A stretch of DNA of 64,000 nt from Cyclobacterium qasimii M12-11B (GTDB lineage Bacteria > Bacteroidota > Bacteroidia > Cytophagales > Cyclobacteriaceae). The translations under genes were made by a program, and so were the position numbers. The DNA is taken from positions 95,821 through 159,820 of the forward strand of contig NZ_ATNM01000136.1 in assembly GCF_000427295.1 (NCBI RefSeq). Direction: 5' to 3'. Under the pieces are notes generated by a model. That model did no database searches, had not been told where the DNA came from, and saw only the letters and a program-made list of their open reading frames with translations. Shown piece by piece: positions 50,544-60,516 of the stretch; within the stretch, counting starts at the first letter, position 1; the number at the start of each line of letters is the position of its first letter.

Positions 50544-51953
50544 TCAATTTAAACGTCCTTTTTTCTTAATTATCTTGTTAAGGTATTTTGCATACCTGTT
50601 CATCACCCAAAGGTGTAACCTTGCTTGGGTATTTACATAAAAGAACCATGGGATTTTAGGTACAAATTCATGGATAGCAGAAATAATATATTTACCACCC
50701 AACACCTCTCTGAACTCCAGCCAACCATAGTTTGATCGACTTACTAACCAGCCGCCAGAAATGTAAAAAAGCTGTCTTTTCTTATCACTCCTGTCCTTCA
50801 CCCATGACAATTGAAGCATTGGTACTTTAATAAAAGAGATGTAAAGACTAATGACCCTTTCCTTGTCTTCTTTTGCTATTATTATAGATTTAAAAAAAGT
50901 AGGCAACCAAATCATGTACCTGTTCGCAGCCCAGTAGGCACTTTTACGAAGGTTGTTTGGTAAACGCTGAAAACTTCTAACCGTGTTTTTTTGCTTGTTA
51001 AGGGGTTTAAAAGAGGGTAGCAAAGGTTCTTTTTCAGTCTCCAGAGCAATTTTAACCGCTTCCTCATAATTCTGGTAATCAATAGGAGCTGCATCAAAAG
51101 CAAGCTCTTTGGATACCGTCATCGTATGCTTCAAACTTTCCACCAGGGGAGAGACAAGCTGGGAAGGACTTTCCCCAAAATACCCTACCCATAATTTTGA
51201 CAAGCCAGGAGAGAAAAAAGGAACAGAAAACACATACCTTTTCTTCCCCATCACCATAGAAGTCTTGATTAGCATTTCCTTGTAAGTCATTACTTCAGGA
51301 CTACCTATTTCTATGGCTTTATCATATACCTCTTCATTTCCTAAACAGGCATCAATTATGGTGAGTGTGTCTTTTAGCGAGATAGGTTGGGTTTCTGATT
51401 CTGTCCACTGCGGGCAAATCAAAACAGGTAATTTTTTCACAAGGTTCTTGATCATATCAAAGGAAGAACCTCCAGGCCCCACAATGATACTTGCTCTCAA
51501 GGCTGTCAAAGCAGAAGTTCCTGTAGATAAGGTTTCCTCTACCTCAAGGCGACTTCTCAAATGTTGCGACCATTCTTCTTCAGGTTCTCCTTTCGGCAAA
51601 ATACCCCCCAAATAAATGATTTGTTTCACAGCATTTGCCGTAGCAGCTCTTGAAAAATTATCGGCTAGAAGCAAATCCGTATCTTCAAAGCTACCCTGAT
51701 TAAGTCTGGTAGATGCATTCATCGAGTGCACCAAATAGATGGCGTAGTCCACACCTTCCAATGCTTTGGTAGTGGAAGAAATGGAATACAACTCCACCTG
51801 CCTCCATTCTATCTCTGGTTGAGGATTGTTTTCCACTTCCTTTCTACTGAGGCCTACGATATGGTACTGGTCCTTAAACCTGTCCATAAACCATTTACCT
51901 ATATACCCTGTAGCTCCTGCAATGGCCACAACTTTTTTTTCTGTTAGATTCAT
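50544..51953 (-). CDS. NAD(P)-binding SDR-type protein with C-terminal DUF2867-like domain
   Basis: The frame opens at 51992; the ATG at 51953 (or 51956) directly before the Rossmann fold is preferred, giving 469 residues. The fold opens with KVVAIAGATGYIG (GxxGxxG). VHSMNASTRLNQGSFEDTDL and IIYLGGILPKG follow an extended-SDR pattern, and residues from about 310 (WLPTFFKSIIIAKEDK, FREVLGGKYIISAIHEFVP) form a START-like DUF2867 domain. Function of this architecture is unknown. Lies 99 bases from the divergent amidohydrolase gene. Confidence 0.82.
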   Translation of the reverse strand: MNLTEKKVVAIAGATGYIGKWFMDRFKDQYHIVGLSRKEVENNPQPEIEWRQVELYSISSTTKALEGVDYAIYLVHSMNASTRLNQGSFEDTDLLLADNFSRAATANAVKQIIYLGGILPKGEPEEEWSQHLRSRLEVEETLSTGTSALTALRASIIVGPGGSSFDMIKNLVKKLPVLICPQWTESETQPISLKDTLTIIDACLGNEEVYDKAIEIGSPEVMTYKEMLIKTSMVMGKKRYVFSVPFFSPGLSKLWVGYFGESPSQLVSPLVESLKHTMTVSKELAFDAAPIDYQNYEEAVKIALETEKEPLLPSFKPLNKQKNTVRSFQRLPNNLRKSAYWAANRYMIWLPTFFKSIIIAKEDKERVISLYISFIKVPMLQLSWVKDRSDKKRQLFYISGGWLVSRSNYGWLEFREVLGGKYIISAIHEFVPKIPWFFYVNTQARLHLWVMNRYAKYLNKIIKKKGRLN

Positions 51954-52018
51954 CATAATACAAACAAGTCCATGGCCAAATTGTTGGCGCATCTATAAGT
52001 TATTCATTTTATTGCCTA

Positions 52019-52026
52019 TATCTTTG
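52019..52026 (+). promoter_or_regulatory. -7 element ahead of the amidohydrolase gene
   Basis: TATCTTTG is an exact TAnnTTTG match 27 bases before the ATG. The -33 TTG box is not convincing at the usual spacing. Confidence 0.4.
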
Positions 52027-52052
52027 TGTAGGCAAGTAAAAAATCAATCATT

Positions 52053-55000
52053 ATGCGAAAGTTTTTAATAGTATGGATGGTAGGCATATTTCTGCTGTCA
52101 CCTTTATTAGCTCAGGAGGAAACGGATTGGAATGTTTCCGAGCCAAATGGCGATTGGGAATTTGATCAAGTTAATTTCACTACGGATGAAGGAACCTGGA
52201 TGAATTTGGATGTAAGTCCTGATGGCAGTACCATAGTTTTTGATCTGCTAGGAGACATCTACTCTATCCCTATCCATGGAGGCTCGGCAAAGCCTTTGAG
52301 AACCGGAATGCCTTTTGATGTTCAACCGCGATTCAGTCCAGATGGTGAATGGATTTCTTTTACCTCAGATGCAGGCGGAGGAGACAATATTTGGGTTATG
52401 AAGAGGGATGGAACCGAACCAAAACAAATCACAAAAGAAACCTTCCGCTTACTCAATAACGCTGAATGGATGCCCGATGGCAATTTCTTGATTGCAAGAA
52501 AGCATTTTTCTTCTGGCAGGTCCCTTGGCGCAGGAGAAATGTGGCAATACCACATCAGTGGCGGCGATGGCTTACAGCTAACAAAAGAAAAAATGACCAG
52601 CAGGATGTAAATGAACCCTCCGTTTCGCCTGATGGCAGGTACCTTTATTTTAGTGAAGACATGTCTCCGGGAGGCAGTTTTCAATACAACCGGGATCCCA
52701 ACGGCCAAATTTATGTCATCAAGAGATACGATTTTGAAAACGGAGAAATAGAAACAATAACTGGTGGCCCTGGAGGGGCCGCAAGGCCACAAATATCTCC
52801 TGATGGGAGCAAACTTGCTTTTGTGAAAAGGGTAAGAACAAAGACAGTATTGTATGTCCACGATTTGAAAACTGGTGAAGAGTGGCCAGTCTATGACCAG
52901 TTAAACAAAGACCAGCAAACAGCTTGGGCCATTTTTGGCGTTTATCCAGGTTTCTCCTGGATGCCTCAAGGCGATGAGTTGGTAATATGGGCGAAAGGAA
53001 AATTGCAAAAAATAAACACCTCCAACCTTAGTCAAAGCACCATCCCTTTCTCTGTTGCCGCAAACCTGCCTTTGGCTAAAAGAGTACACTTTGAACAGCA
53101 AATCGAGCGAGAAACTTTCACGTCCAAGATGATCAGGGATGTAAGTACTTCCCCTGATGGAAAGTCCATTGTATTTAGGGCTTTGGGTTATGCTTGGACA
53201 AAAGAGCTTCCCAATGGCAAACCTAAAAGGTTAACCTCTGGAGAAGATTTTGAAGCGGAGCCCTCTTTTTCTCCGGATGGGAAAAAGATTGTTTTTGTTA
53301 CCTGGAATGATTTAAACAAGGGTACAATTGCAGAAATTGAACTGAAAAGCAAAAAAACTACCACCATAACCCAGGAAAAGGGTATTTATAGACATCCCTC
53401 TTATTCCCAAGACGGGAAAAGCCTGGTATACAGAAAAGAAGGTGGCAACCGTGATCAAGGGCGAACATTCACCAAAAACCCTGGAATTTATTCCCTTAAC
53501 TTAGAAACAGGTAAAAGTAAATTTATTATCGCTGATGGAGATTATCCATCCTTTGCAGAAGGGGATGATAGGATTTTCTTCCAAACAGGTGGCAAGTTCT
53601 TTGGAAATCTAACCAAAAGTCTAAAATCGGTGGACCTAAATGGAAAAGATGAAAGAACGCATATTGAATCAAAATATGGCAATCGACTGGTTCCTAGTCC
53701 GGACAATAAATGGGTCGCTTTCATTCACCTTCATAAAGCTTATGTGGCTCCCCTCGTCCTCAATGGGCAAACCAATAATCTTGATGACAATAGTAAATCA
53801 GTGCCGGTTGCAACCCTGGACAAGGATGCTGGACTTTACCTTCACTGGGCTGAAGACAGCAAGACCGTTCATTGGAGCTTGGGGGATCAGTATTACAGCA
53901 AAAATCTGAATGAGAAATTTTCTTTTTTAGGCGCAGATACCGAAGAGGAAAATGAGCTTCGGGAAGAAGGTATAAGCATAGGCCTTAGTGCAGATGTGGA
54001 TCAACCAGAAGGCAGTATAGCATTTACCGGAGCCACAATTATCACCATGGAGGGAGATGAGGTCATTAAAAATGGTACCATTGTAACAGATGGGTCCAAG
54101 ATCCTGGCTATTGGAGAAACTGATAAGATAAAGCTACCAAAAGGCGCGAAAGTTTATGAAATGAATGGTAAAACGATCATGCCAGGCATGGTGGATGCAC
54201 ATGCACATATCGGTGCCTTTAGAGATGGGCTTACGGTGAAACAAAACTGGCAATTGTATGCCAACCTTGCCTTTGGTGTCACCACATCCCATGATCCTTC
54301 TGCCAACAGCGAAACCGTATTCACCTTGTCTGAAATGGTAAAGAATGGCAGTTTAGTAGGGCCACGAATTTTCAGTACAGGTTTTATTCTGTACGGCGCC
54401 GATGGAGATTTTAAGGCTGTGATCAATAAACTAGAAGATGCCAAGTCCTCTATCCGTCGTACCAAAGCATTTGGAGCAGGCTCCGTTAAATCCTACAACC
54501 AACCAAGAAGGGACCAGCGACAACAAGTATTACAAGCCGCCAGAGAACTCGGGGTAAATGTAGTGCCAGAGGGAGGTTCAACCTTCTTCCATAACATGTC
54601 TATGGTCCAGGATGGCCATACAGGCATAGAGCATAATATTCCAATAGCGCCAGTTTACAAAGATGTACTTGAATTCTGGAGTCAGTCAAAAGTTGGCTAC
54701 ACCCCTACCCTCATTGTCAATTATGGTGGACTTAATGGTGAGAATTATTGGTACCAAAAGACCAATGTATGGGAAAATGAAAAGCTTTTGCGTTTTACAC
54801 CCAGAGGGGTAATCGATGGCCGGTCAAGACATAGAACCATGGCACCTGATGAGGAATATGAAAATGGCCATATCCTCACTTCCAAACAAGTCAATGCCCT
54901 TGCCGATAAAGGAGTGAAAATAAACTTAGGCGCACATGGGCAATTGCAAGGTTTGGGAGCTCATTGGGAACTTTGGAGTTTTGTTCAGGGAGGCATGTCC

Positions 55001-55333
55001 AACCATGATGCATTGAAAGTAGCGACCATAAATGGTGCAGAGTATATTGGATTGGGCAAAGACATTGGTTCTTTAAAAGCAGGTAAATTAGCGGACCTGG
55101 TCATTATGGATAAAAATCCTTTAGATGACATCAATAACTCGAATACCATCACCCATACAATGATCAATGGAAGGCTTTATAAGGCAAACACCATGGATGA
55201 AATTGGAAACGAACCTAAAGAAAGAATGCCTTTTTATTGGGAGAACAATCTGTTTCATGAAGCCTTTCCATGGCATGAAAGTATTCAGAGCAACACGCAC
55301 AGCAGTTGTGGCTGTAGTGTCAATGCCCAATAA
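52053..55333 (+). CDS. TolB-like beta-propeller amidohydrolase (one frameshift)
   Basis: Reconstructed from frames 52053-52610 and 52466-55333. Adding one base in the A6 run at 52588-52593 joins QLTKEK to NDQQDVNEPSVSPDG, giving exactly 1094 codons; the internal start MDARWQ is an artefact of the shift. Signal peptide ends LLAQ. Residues about 40-520 are PD40/WD40-like repeats (VSPDGSTIVF, FSPDGEWISF, ISPDGSKLAF), followed by an amidohydrolase barrel with the metal motif DAHAHIGAF and NHDALKVATINGAEYIGLG. Likely a periplasmic hydrolase of peptides or amides. Its end touches the convergent AAC(3) gene with no spacer. Confidence 0.9.
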
Positions 55334-56125
55334 TTAATTTGCCTTGTCTACAAAATAAAAGGGGTCCTGTTGTAAATACTGGATCCCTTTTTCCCATATG
55401 GCCCTGGCATCCATTACAACACTTTTGGCTTCTAAGACATTTCCTGTTCTGTAATCCCCAAGGTCAAGAATGTTAAATAGACGGTCATAACGTTGTTCAT
55501 ACCCTTTAAAACCATGCCTTTGATAGGTTTTCTTTAAGGTTTCCCCATTGGAAAGCTGAAGTTCATGGTCAACCTTTTCGCCAAATAAATAAGGTGGCAC
55601 GAATTTTTCCTCGACTGCATGCATGGATGTATTGGGACGTGTTCCACATCCAAGAAACATTACCTTCCCTTTAACCAATGGTAATTTGGCAAAGGGTGAG
55701 TAAGGGCCACAGGGTGTCTCATCTTTTAAGTGATCATTCAAGAGAAACGCTGCTTTGGCTCCCAAACCGCACACGGAATGAGTGGGATGAATGCTTCTTT
55801 TCACACCCGGATAAGTCCTGAAAAATTCCGTTAAACCTCCAACACAAGAAGCTGTGGTTAATTCGTTAAATACCGGCTGTGTTTTATGTACTGTTTTGTA
55901 GGAAAGGCTAGGCATTAATAATGTTCCTTCATCACCCAAATAATCCAAAACACCTTTAACAATTTTCTCAGCCCTATCGGGAAATCTCCCCAAAGCGTTA
56001 AGTGAGGAATGAATTAATAAATGGTCCCCTTTTCTTACCCCTAATCGGTAAAGATCTGTTGATAAGCGCTTCGAAATTTGATCCATTAAAATTATTGATA
56101 AGTTAAAAAAGACTATAAGAATCAA
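55334..56125 (-). CDS. AAC(3)-family N-acetyltransferase
   Basis: A 263-residue protein of the aminoglycoside 3-N-acetyltransferase (PF02522) type. Motifs: GDHLLIHSSLNALG near the start, GTLLMPSLSYKT, SIHPTHSVCGLG (the catalytic His-containing HPTHS) and LPLVKGKVMFLGCGTRPNTSMHAVEE. Cytoplasmic, acetyl-CoA dependent. Chromosomal homologues may acetylate metabolic amino sugars and need not give resistance. The stop codon directly abuts the stop of the plus-strand amidohydrolase gene. Confidence 0.9.
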   Translation of the reverse strand: MILIVFFNLSIILMDQISKRLSTDLYRLGVRKGDHLLIHSSLNALGRFPDRAEKIVKGVLDYLGDEGTLLMPSLSYKTVHKTQPVFNELTTASCVGGLTEFFRTYPGVKRSIHPTHSVCGLGAKAAFLLNDHLKDETPCGPYSPFAKLPLVKGKVMFLGCGTRPNTSMHAVEEKFVPPYLFGEKVDHELQLSNGETLKKTYQRHGFKGYEQRYDRLFNILDLGDYRTGNVLEAKSVVMDARAIWEKGIQYLQQDPFYFVDKAN

Positions 56126-56241
56126 GTTCTATTTCCGATCAATAGTATTGATAAACACCTTAAATTTAGTAAAAAAAGTTTCAATAATGAGAAAACCAAT
56201 CTGCATTTTTCTGATTGCGAATTCTTCTGACCGTTTACAAC

Positions 56242-56288
56242 AAAAAAGCTTCCCTATTTATGAATGAATCATTCAAAATAGGGAAGCT
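56242..56288 (-). terminator. Rho-independent terminator of the rhodanese-Dps operon
   Basis: A long stem of about 20 bp (arms 56247-56267 and 56269-56288, core AGCTTCCCTATTT) with one bulge; on the minus strand it is followed by TTTTTT. Lies about 17 bases past the Dps stop. Confidence 0.88.
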
Positions 56289-56305
56289 AAAGATTGTTTT
56301 TAATG

Positions 56306-56782
56306 CTATTTATTTAAGAAAGAAGAATACATCCAAACCAACTTTTCCTGCTCACTAATGTAATCACTCATTAAGGCATTGGTACCTTCATCATCTGCAT
56401 CAGCAGAAAGAGACAACAACTCTCTTTGCTTTAAAATTATTGTTTCAAAGGCTTCCAGAATGGTTTGAACTCCTTCTTTTCCATCTGAAACATTTTTAAC
56501 ACACTTAATTTTCGCAACATTTTTGTAATCGTCAAATGTGTGTAAAGGAGTTGCCCCCAATGTCAATATTCTTTCAGCAACTTCATCTACTTTCAAAAGT
56601 AAATCGTTGTAGAGTTCTTCGAACTTCAAATGCAACTCGAAAAACTTATCGCCTTTAATGTTCCAATGCAAACCTCTGGTGTTTTGGTAAAACATCATAT
56701 AATCTGCAAGTAAATTGTTTAGGCCTTCAGCCAAGGATTTACTTTTAACTGCGTCGAGTCCAATTTGATTGGTTTTTTTCAT
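56306..56782 (-). CDS. dps: Dps-family DNA-protection/ferritin-like protein
   Basis: A 158-residue four-helix protein. The inter-subunit ferroxidase site is visible: His in GLHWNIKG, His in FELHLKFEELYN and Asp/Glu in KVDEVAERIL. LIPLE-type ends are replaced by YISEQEKLVWMYSSFLNK. Dps oxidises Fe(II) with peroxide and stores iron, and may bind DNA. Last gene of the rhodanese-rhodanese-dps operon, 22 bases after the second rhodanese stop. Confidence 0.92.
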   Translation of the reverse strand: MKKTNQIGLDAVKSKSLAEGLNNLLADYMMFYQNTRGLHWNIKGDKFFELHLKFEELYNDLLLKVDEVAERILTLGATPLHTFDDYKNVAKIKCVKNVSDGKEGVQTILEAFETIILKQRELLSLSADADDEGTNALMSDYISEQEKLVWMYSSFLNK

Positions 56783-56804
56783 TATCCTTTATCTTTTAAA
56801 ATGA

Positions 56805-57122
56805 TTATTTAATCTTATTTTGTAAACTGTTCCAAGCTCCACCATTGTGAACTTCATTGTAACCGTTAGCTTTTAATATTCTTTTTGCAGAAGCACTTCT
56901 CATACCACTTGCGCAACAGGTAATTATCGACTTGTTTTTGTCTTTAAACCTACCTAGATTACTACTTAACGTATCCACGGGTATATTGGTTGACCCTTTT
57001 ATGTGACCACCTTGATATTCACCCTTACTCCGAACATCTAAAATAATAGCCCCTTGTTTCACCAATTCGGCAAAATCAACTTTTGGTCCAAAACCAAAGA
57101 TTTTTTTGATTGTATTTATCAT
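56805..57122 (-). CDS. Rhodanese-domain protein 2
   Basis: The frame opens at 57158 but would overlap the previous gene; the ATG at 57122 (MINTIKKIFGFGPKVDF) is preferred, giving 105 residues. Single rhodanese domain with ILDVRSKGEYQGGHIKGSTNIP and the active-site loop ITCCASGMRSASA. The loop is CCASGMRS, six residues after the first Cys, as in sulfurtransferases. The N-terminal 15 residues are basic and weakly hydrophobic. Probably handles persulfide or disulphide stress with its neighbours. Confidence 0.9.
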   Translation of the reverse strand: MINTIKKIFGFGPKVDFAELVKQGAIILDVRSKGEYQGGHIKGSTNIPVDTLSSNLGRFKDKNKSIITCCASGMRSASAKRILKANGYNEVHNGGAWNSLQNKIK

Positions 57123-57126
57123 TATT

Positions 57127-57411
57127 TTATGCTGTTTGAGTTTGGTAATAATTAACATCTAACCAAGAGCCTCCATTGAAACACTCAATCCCCTGCTGCT
57201 TTAAAAATTGGGTAGCTTGTCCACTTCTACCCCCACTTGCACAACACAATACTAGGGGTTGTTTCAAGGATTTCAACTCCTCAATCCTTTTATCCAGCTC
57301 CTGTAAAGGTATGTTAATTGAACCTTCTGCATTTCCACCGCTAAACTCCATGGGAGTTCTTACATCTACAATAGTACCTTGTTTACCTTTGATTATTTCT
57401 ATTACGCTCAT
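57127..57411 (-). CDS. Rhodanese-domain protein 1
   Basis: A 94-residue single-domain rhodanese. It shows TIVDVRTPMEFSGGNAEGSIN and the catalytic loop LCCASGGRSGQAT. It is similar to its downstream neighbour (CCASG loop), so the two may be a tandem duplication. The genes are separated by 4 bases and are cotranscribed with dps. Cytoplasmic; sulfur transfer from thiosulfate or persulfides is the expected reaction. Confidence 0.9.
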   Translation of the reverse strand: MSVIEIIKGKQGTIVDVRTPMEFSGGNAEGSINIPLQELDKRIEELKSLKQPLVLCCASGGRSGQATQFLKQQGIECFNGGSWLDVNYYQTQTA

Positions 57412-57646
57412 TTTTTCTATTTTTTTAGGTTTCTCCTACCATTCAATCGAACTAGAAAATGCCTCATTTTTTTAGCCCAAGAATTGTCTTGAAAAAATGC
57501 TTGGCTTTTCTGTAATAGGATTGTTATGTAAAGATGTGACTTTGTTTTTACACCTACAGTTACATTTGTTACATAAGAGAATTTTTATTTCTTTTCACCT
57601 CTGCAGCCCTACTCCCTCTCAAACTGAAAAATCTATTTGACTCCTC
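57412..57646. other. Promoter region of the rhodanese operon with GTTACAT repeats
   Basis: Two perfect GTTACAT direct repeats at 57559-57565 and 57568-57574, spaced by TT (9-base period), about 150 bases upstream of the operon. A related GTTATGTAA stretch lies near 57521. This looks like a regulator site. No gene is seen. Confidence 0.4.
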
Positions 57647-58419
57647 TCAATTAGCATTCTTTATAAAATCAAGCTTTTTACTTACCTCATTGATCCAAAC
57701 ACGCGCCATTAATTCATGTCCTGCAGGCATCGGATGCACCCCATCCCAAACCCAATATTTTGCAGGTGCATTCTGGCAAGCTTTATTTAGTGGTTCTTGA
57801 AATTCAACATGAATGGTATTATAGCTTTTCGCCAACTGACGGACTATAACCTGCATTTCTTGAATCACAGTTTCCCATGCGTCCACTTTTTCTTTTGCCC
57901 AATCTGCGGGAAGTAAAAACGGTTCACATAGAATAAGACTGGTATTTGGTAGTTCTTTTTTGTTGTATCTAAAAGCGTTTTATAGTTTTCATGCCACGTT
58001 TCAATTGAGTTTTCATTTGCAATAATTCTAGATACATCATTCACACCTATTAAAATACTCAGCATATCGGGTTTAAGGTCAATGGTATCTTTTTGCCAGC
58101 GTTCTAGAAGGTCTTTTACCTTATTTCCACTGATGCCTCTATTGAAAAACATTAAATCTTCCTTGGGGTAATCAAACCAAAGTCGACTTGCAATTAGGTA
58201 GGCATAGCCATGTCCCATTATGTGGTTCCAGTCCTTATTTCTTGTTCGTGCACCGTCTGTAATTGAGTCCCCTTGAAACAATATTGTTAAACCATTCCAT
58301 TTACTATCATTTTGAGTCATACCTTTGGGGTTGATTGCGGAAAGAATACTCGGAAAACTTAATCCGGTCAATCCGGTTAACCCAAGTTTTGTAAAGAATT
58401 TTCTTCTTGATGCCTGCAT
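57647..58419 (-). CDS. SGNH/GDSL-family hydrolase, Tat-exported (copy 3, one frameshift)
   Basis: Frames 57865-58476 and 57647-57886 are joined by one added base in the T6 run at 57956-57961 (turning NYQIPVLFYV into ELPNTSLILCEPFLL). The ATG at 58419 starts MQASRRKFFTKLGLTG, a Tat signal, and is preferred; with it the gene is exactly 258 codons. SGNH motifs: LFQGDSITDGAR (Ser), NRGISGNKV (Gly), ILIGVNDVSRI (Asn) and DGVHPMPAGHELMA (Asp and His). It is the downstream partner of a beta-propeller glycosidase gene 110 bases away, so a deacetylase role on glycans is likely. Confidence 0.85.
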
Positions 58420-58529
58420 AATTTTTAAATTATCGTAATATTTCTCAGTGATTTGGAAAGACGTATCCACTATCACAAGTTACCCAGCATAGGATTTATC
58501 TTGGCACTTATATTTCTTGAGAGATGTTC

Positions 58530-59524
58530 CTAGTTGGAAACCTTTATAGGCCATCCCCAGGTTGTTAAATCTTCACTCCAAGCGATCCCAATTGAAGCGT
58601 TTTTATCAAAATCACCTTCTTGCTCTGTTTTCGGTCCTGAACCGTGAAAAAACATAAGGTATTTACCGAACTTGGGATTATCAGAGAGGTTAATCACCGT
58701 ACCAGCAGTAATTCTTCCTTTAGCCCAATTCCAATCCTTTTGACCTAGCACTATCAAGTCTCCCCAATCTTTCCATTTTTCAAGATTGGTAGAGCGTTTA
58801 ATCCCAATTCCATTATGCGGTGAGTGGAACAAAATGTACTCCTCGTTTTCTGTAAGTACAGTAACATTCTCTCCCGATTGGGAATTGCAGCAAAATTTCC
58901 AATTTTTCAAATCATAACTGTAAGACATACTTACTCCATTTTGCTTGTAGAAGCACCACCATTTTCCTTTTTCATCTTTGTCTTCAACTATATAAGGATC
59001 AATCATCCTTCCCATGTCAGCTTCTTTTATATCCCTACCCTTTACCATTAAAAGCTCCGGCACACTCCAATTTTCCAAGTCTTTGCTACGCATTATGAAA
59101 ATCCTTGCATCAGAAGTCCCGTACATAACAGGGTCTTTATCACCCAATCCTGGTCTGGGATAGGTCTGTAAACTTAAAATCCATTCGTCCTCAAATCGAA
59201 TCACATTTCCGGGGCTGCTGAAATTTAAGTTTTGATCCTTTGGCGTGATTATTTTGGTTGGACTCCAGGAGATTAGGTCTTTGGAATGACTAGTTGCTGT
59301 ATAGGAATAAATAAGCCCATTTTCAGACCTTACCACCGTATAATAAAGGTGAAAGGTACGTCATGAAATAAAACCGCAGGGTCTCTGTAAGCTACTGAAT
59401 CGTTACCCGCAAAAATAACTGGAGACGCTAAACGTTCTAGTAAATGCTCTTGAGCATTCGCATGTTGTGCAAAAACCAGTATATTAATTAATATCGACAA
59501 AGAAAGCCATTTCAATGTATTCAT
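58530..59524 (-). CDS. Five-bladed beta-propeller glycosidase (GH43/GH117-like, one frameshift)
   Basis: Frames 59330-59596 and 58530-59336 are joined by one added base at C59359, so that FHDVPFTFIIRW becomes FHDGTFHLYYTVVRSENG. The ATG at 59524 starts a normal signal peptide (ending HANAQ) and is preferred. The domain opens YRDPAVLFHDG (conserved catalytic-type Asp), has ADMGRMIDPYIVED, SYDLKNWKF and the repeated SKDLxxW/STNLEKWKDW blade turns that mark GH43-like propellers. Likely a periplasmic exo-glycosidase. Exact family uncertain. Confidence 0.83.
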
Positions 59525-59641
59525 ATTGAGATTTAATAATTGAGCAAATTTTAAACCCTCTATTCTAATGAATAGATTGAATGAAAGCATTCCCAATTCA
59601 CTTTAATCCTCATTTTTGGTGCATTAGTACTTTGGTCATTC

Positions 59642-60406
59642 TCAATTCCAAAGCTCATTGGACGCTGTAAGGATAACAGGGGCACCATCTGTAATCAGAA
59701 TTGTTTGTTCATGTTGGGTTACATATCCGCCTTTGTTTCCTACCAATGTCCACCCGTCCATTAGTTCAACAGCATAAGTAGATTTTGTTGAAATAAAAGT
59801 CTCAATTGCTACGGTCGTATTTTTCTTAAAGCGGTTTTTATTGCTTCTAACCCTGTAATTCAGAATATCTTCAGGTGCTTCATGCAAACTCCTTCCTACT
59901 CCATGTCCCGCTAAGTTTTTGATTACCTTAAAGCCTGATTTCCTGGCTTCCATTTCTATTAAATAACCAATGTCGGCAATTTTAACTCCTCCTTTTATAT
60001 TGTTAATGGCTTTTTGTAAAATGTTTTTGGAGGCATCTATTAGCGGTTGATGGTTGTGAATATCCTTTCCAATTACAAATGAACCTCCATTGTCTGACCA
60101 GAAACCATTTAGTTCGGCAGAAACATCAATATTGATCAAATCACCTTCAACTAATGTTTTATTTACAGAGGGTATACCGTGTGCTGCTTCTTTATTAACA
60201 CTGATACAAGTAAATCCAGGGAATTTATAGGTTTCATAAGGGGCGGATTTTGCTCCAAAACTTTTCAAAATTTCGCCTCCGTAATTGTCTAATTCTTTGG
60301 TTGACATTCCAACTTTAGCGAATTCTCTCATTAGCTTGAGTGTAGTTCCAACTACTTCGCTAATTTTTTTCATTCCGATTAGATCAGACTCTTTTGTTAT
60401 AGACAT
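59642..60406 (-). CDS. map: Type I methionine aminopeptidase
   Basis: A 254-residue single pita-bread domain with no N-terminal extension. Metal ligands: Asp in NIDVSAELNGF and in WSDNGGSF, His in HGVGRSLHEAP, and Glu in VAIETFIS and QHEQTILIT. The GFTCISVNKEAAHGIP segment is typical. It removes N-terminal Met from new proteins. The WSDNGGSF form is divergent from the usual GDTS, so it may be an accessory paralogue instead of the housekeeping map gene, which usually sits in a ribosomal cluster. Confidence 0.88.
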   Translation of the reverse strand: MSITKESDLIGMKKISEVVGTTLKLMREFAKVGMSTKELDNYGGEILKSFGAKSAPYETYKFPGFTCISVNKEAAHGIPSVNKTLVEGDLINIDVSAELNGFWSDNGGSFVIGKDIHNHQPLIDASKNILQKAINNIKGGVKIADIGYLIEMEARKSGFKVIKNLAGHGVGRSLHEAPEDILNYRVRSNKNRFKKNTTVAIETFISTKSTYAVELMDGWTLVGNKGGYVTQHEQTILITDGAPVILTASNELWN

Positions 60407-60516
60407 TTCGTTTTTTGTTTAAATTTACCTTCATCTCCCAGTAGTTTTTTTTTGAGTAGACTACCACTTTATCTGATGGCTGGAAGAGACCTCAGATGAA
60501 GTAGAAGGCAATCGTT

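Noticed and set aside
52466..52610. Separate gene starting MDARWQ
   Set aside because: Out-of-frame reading produced by the deletion in the A6 run; the protein is continuous with the upstream propeller.
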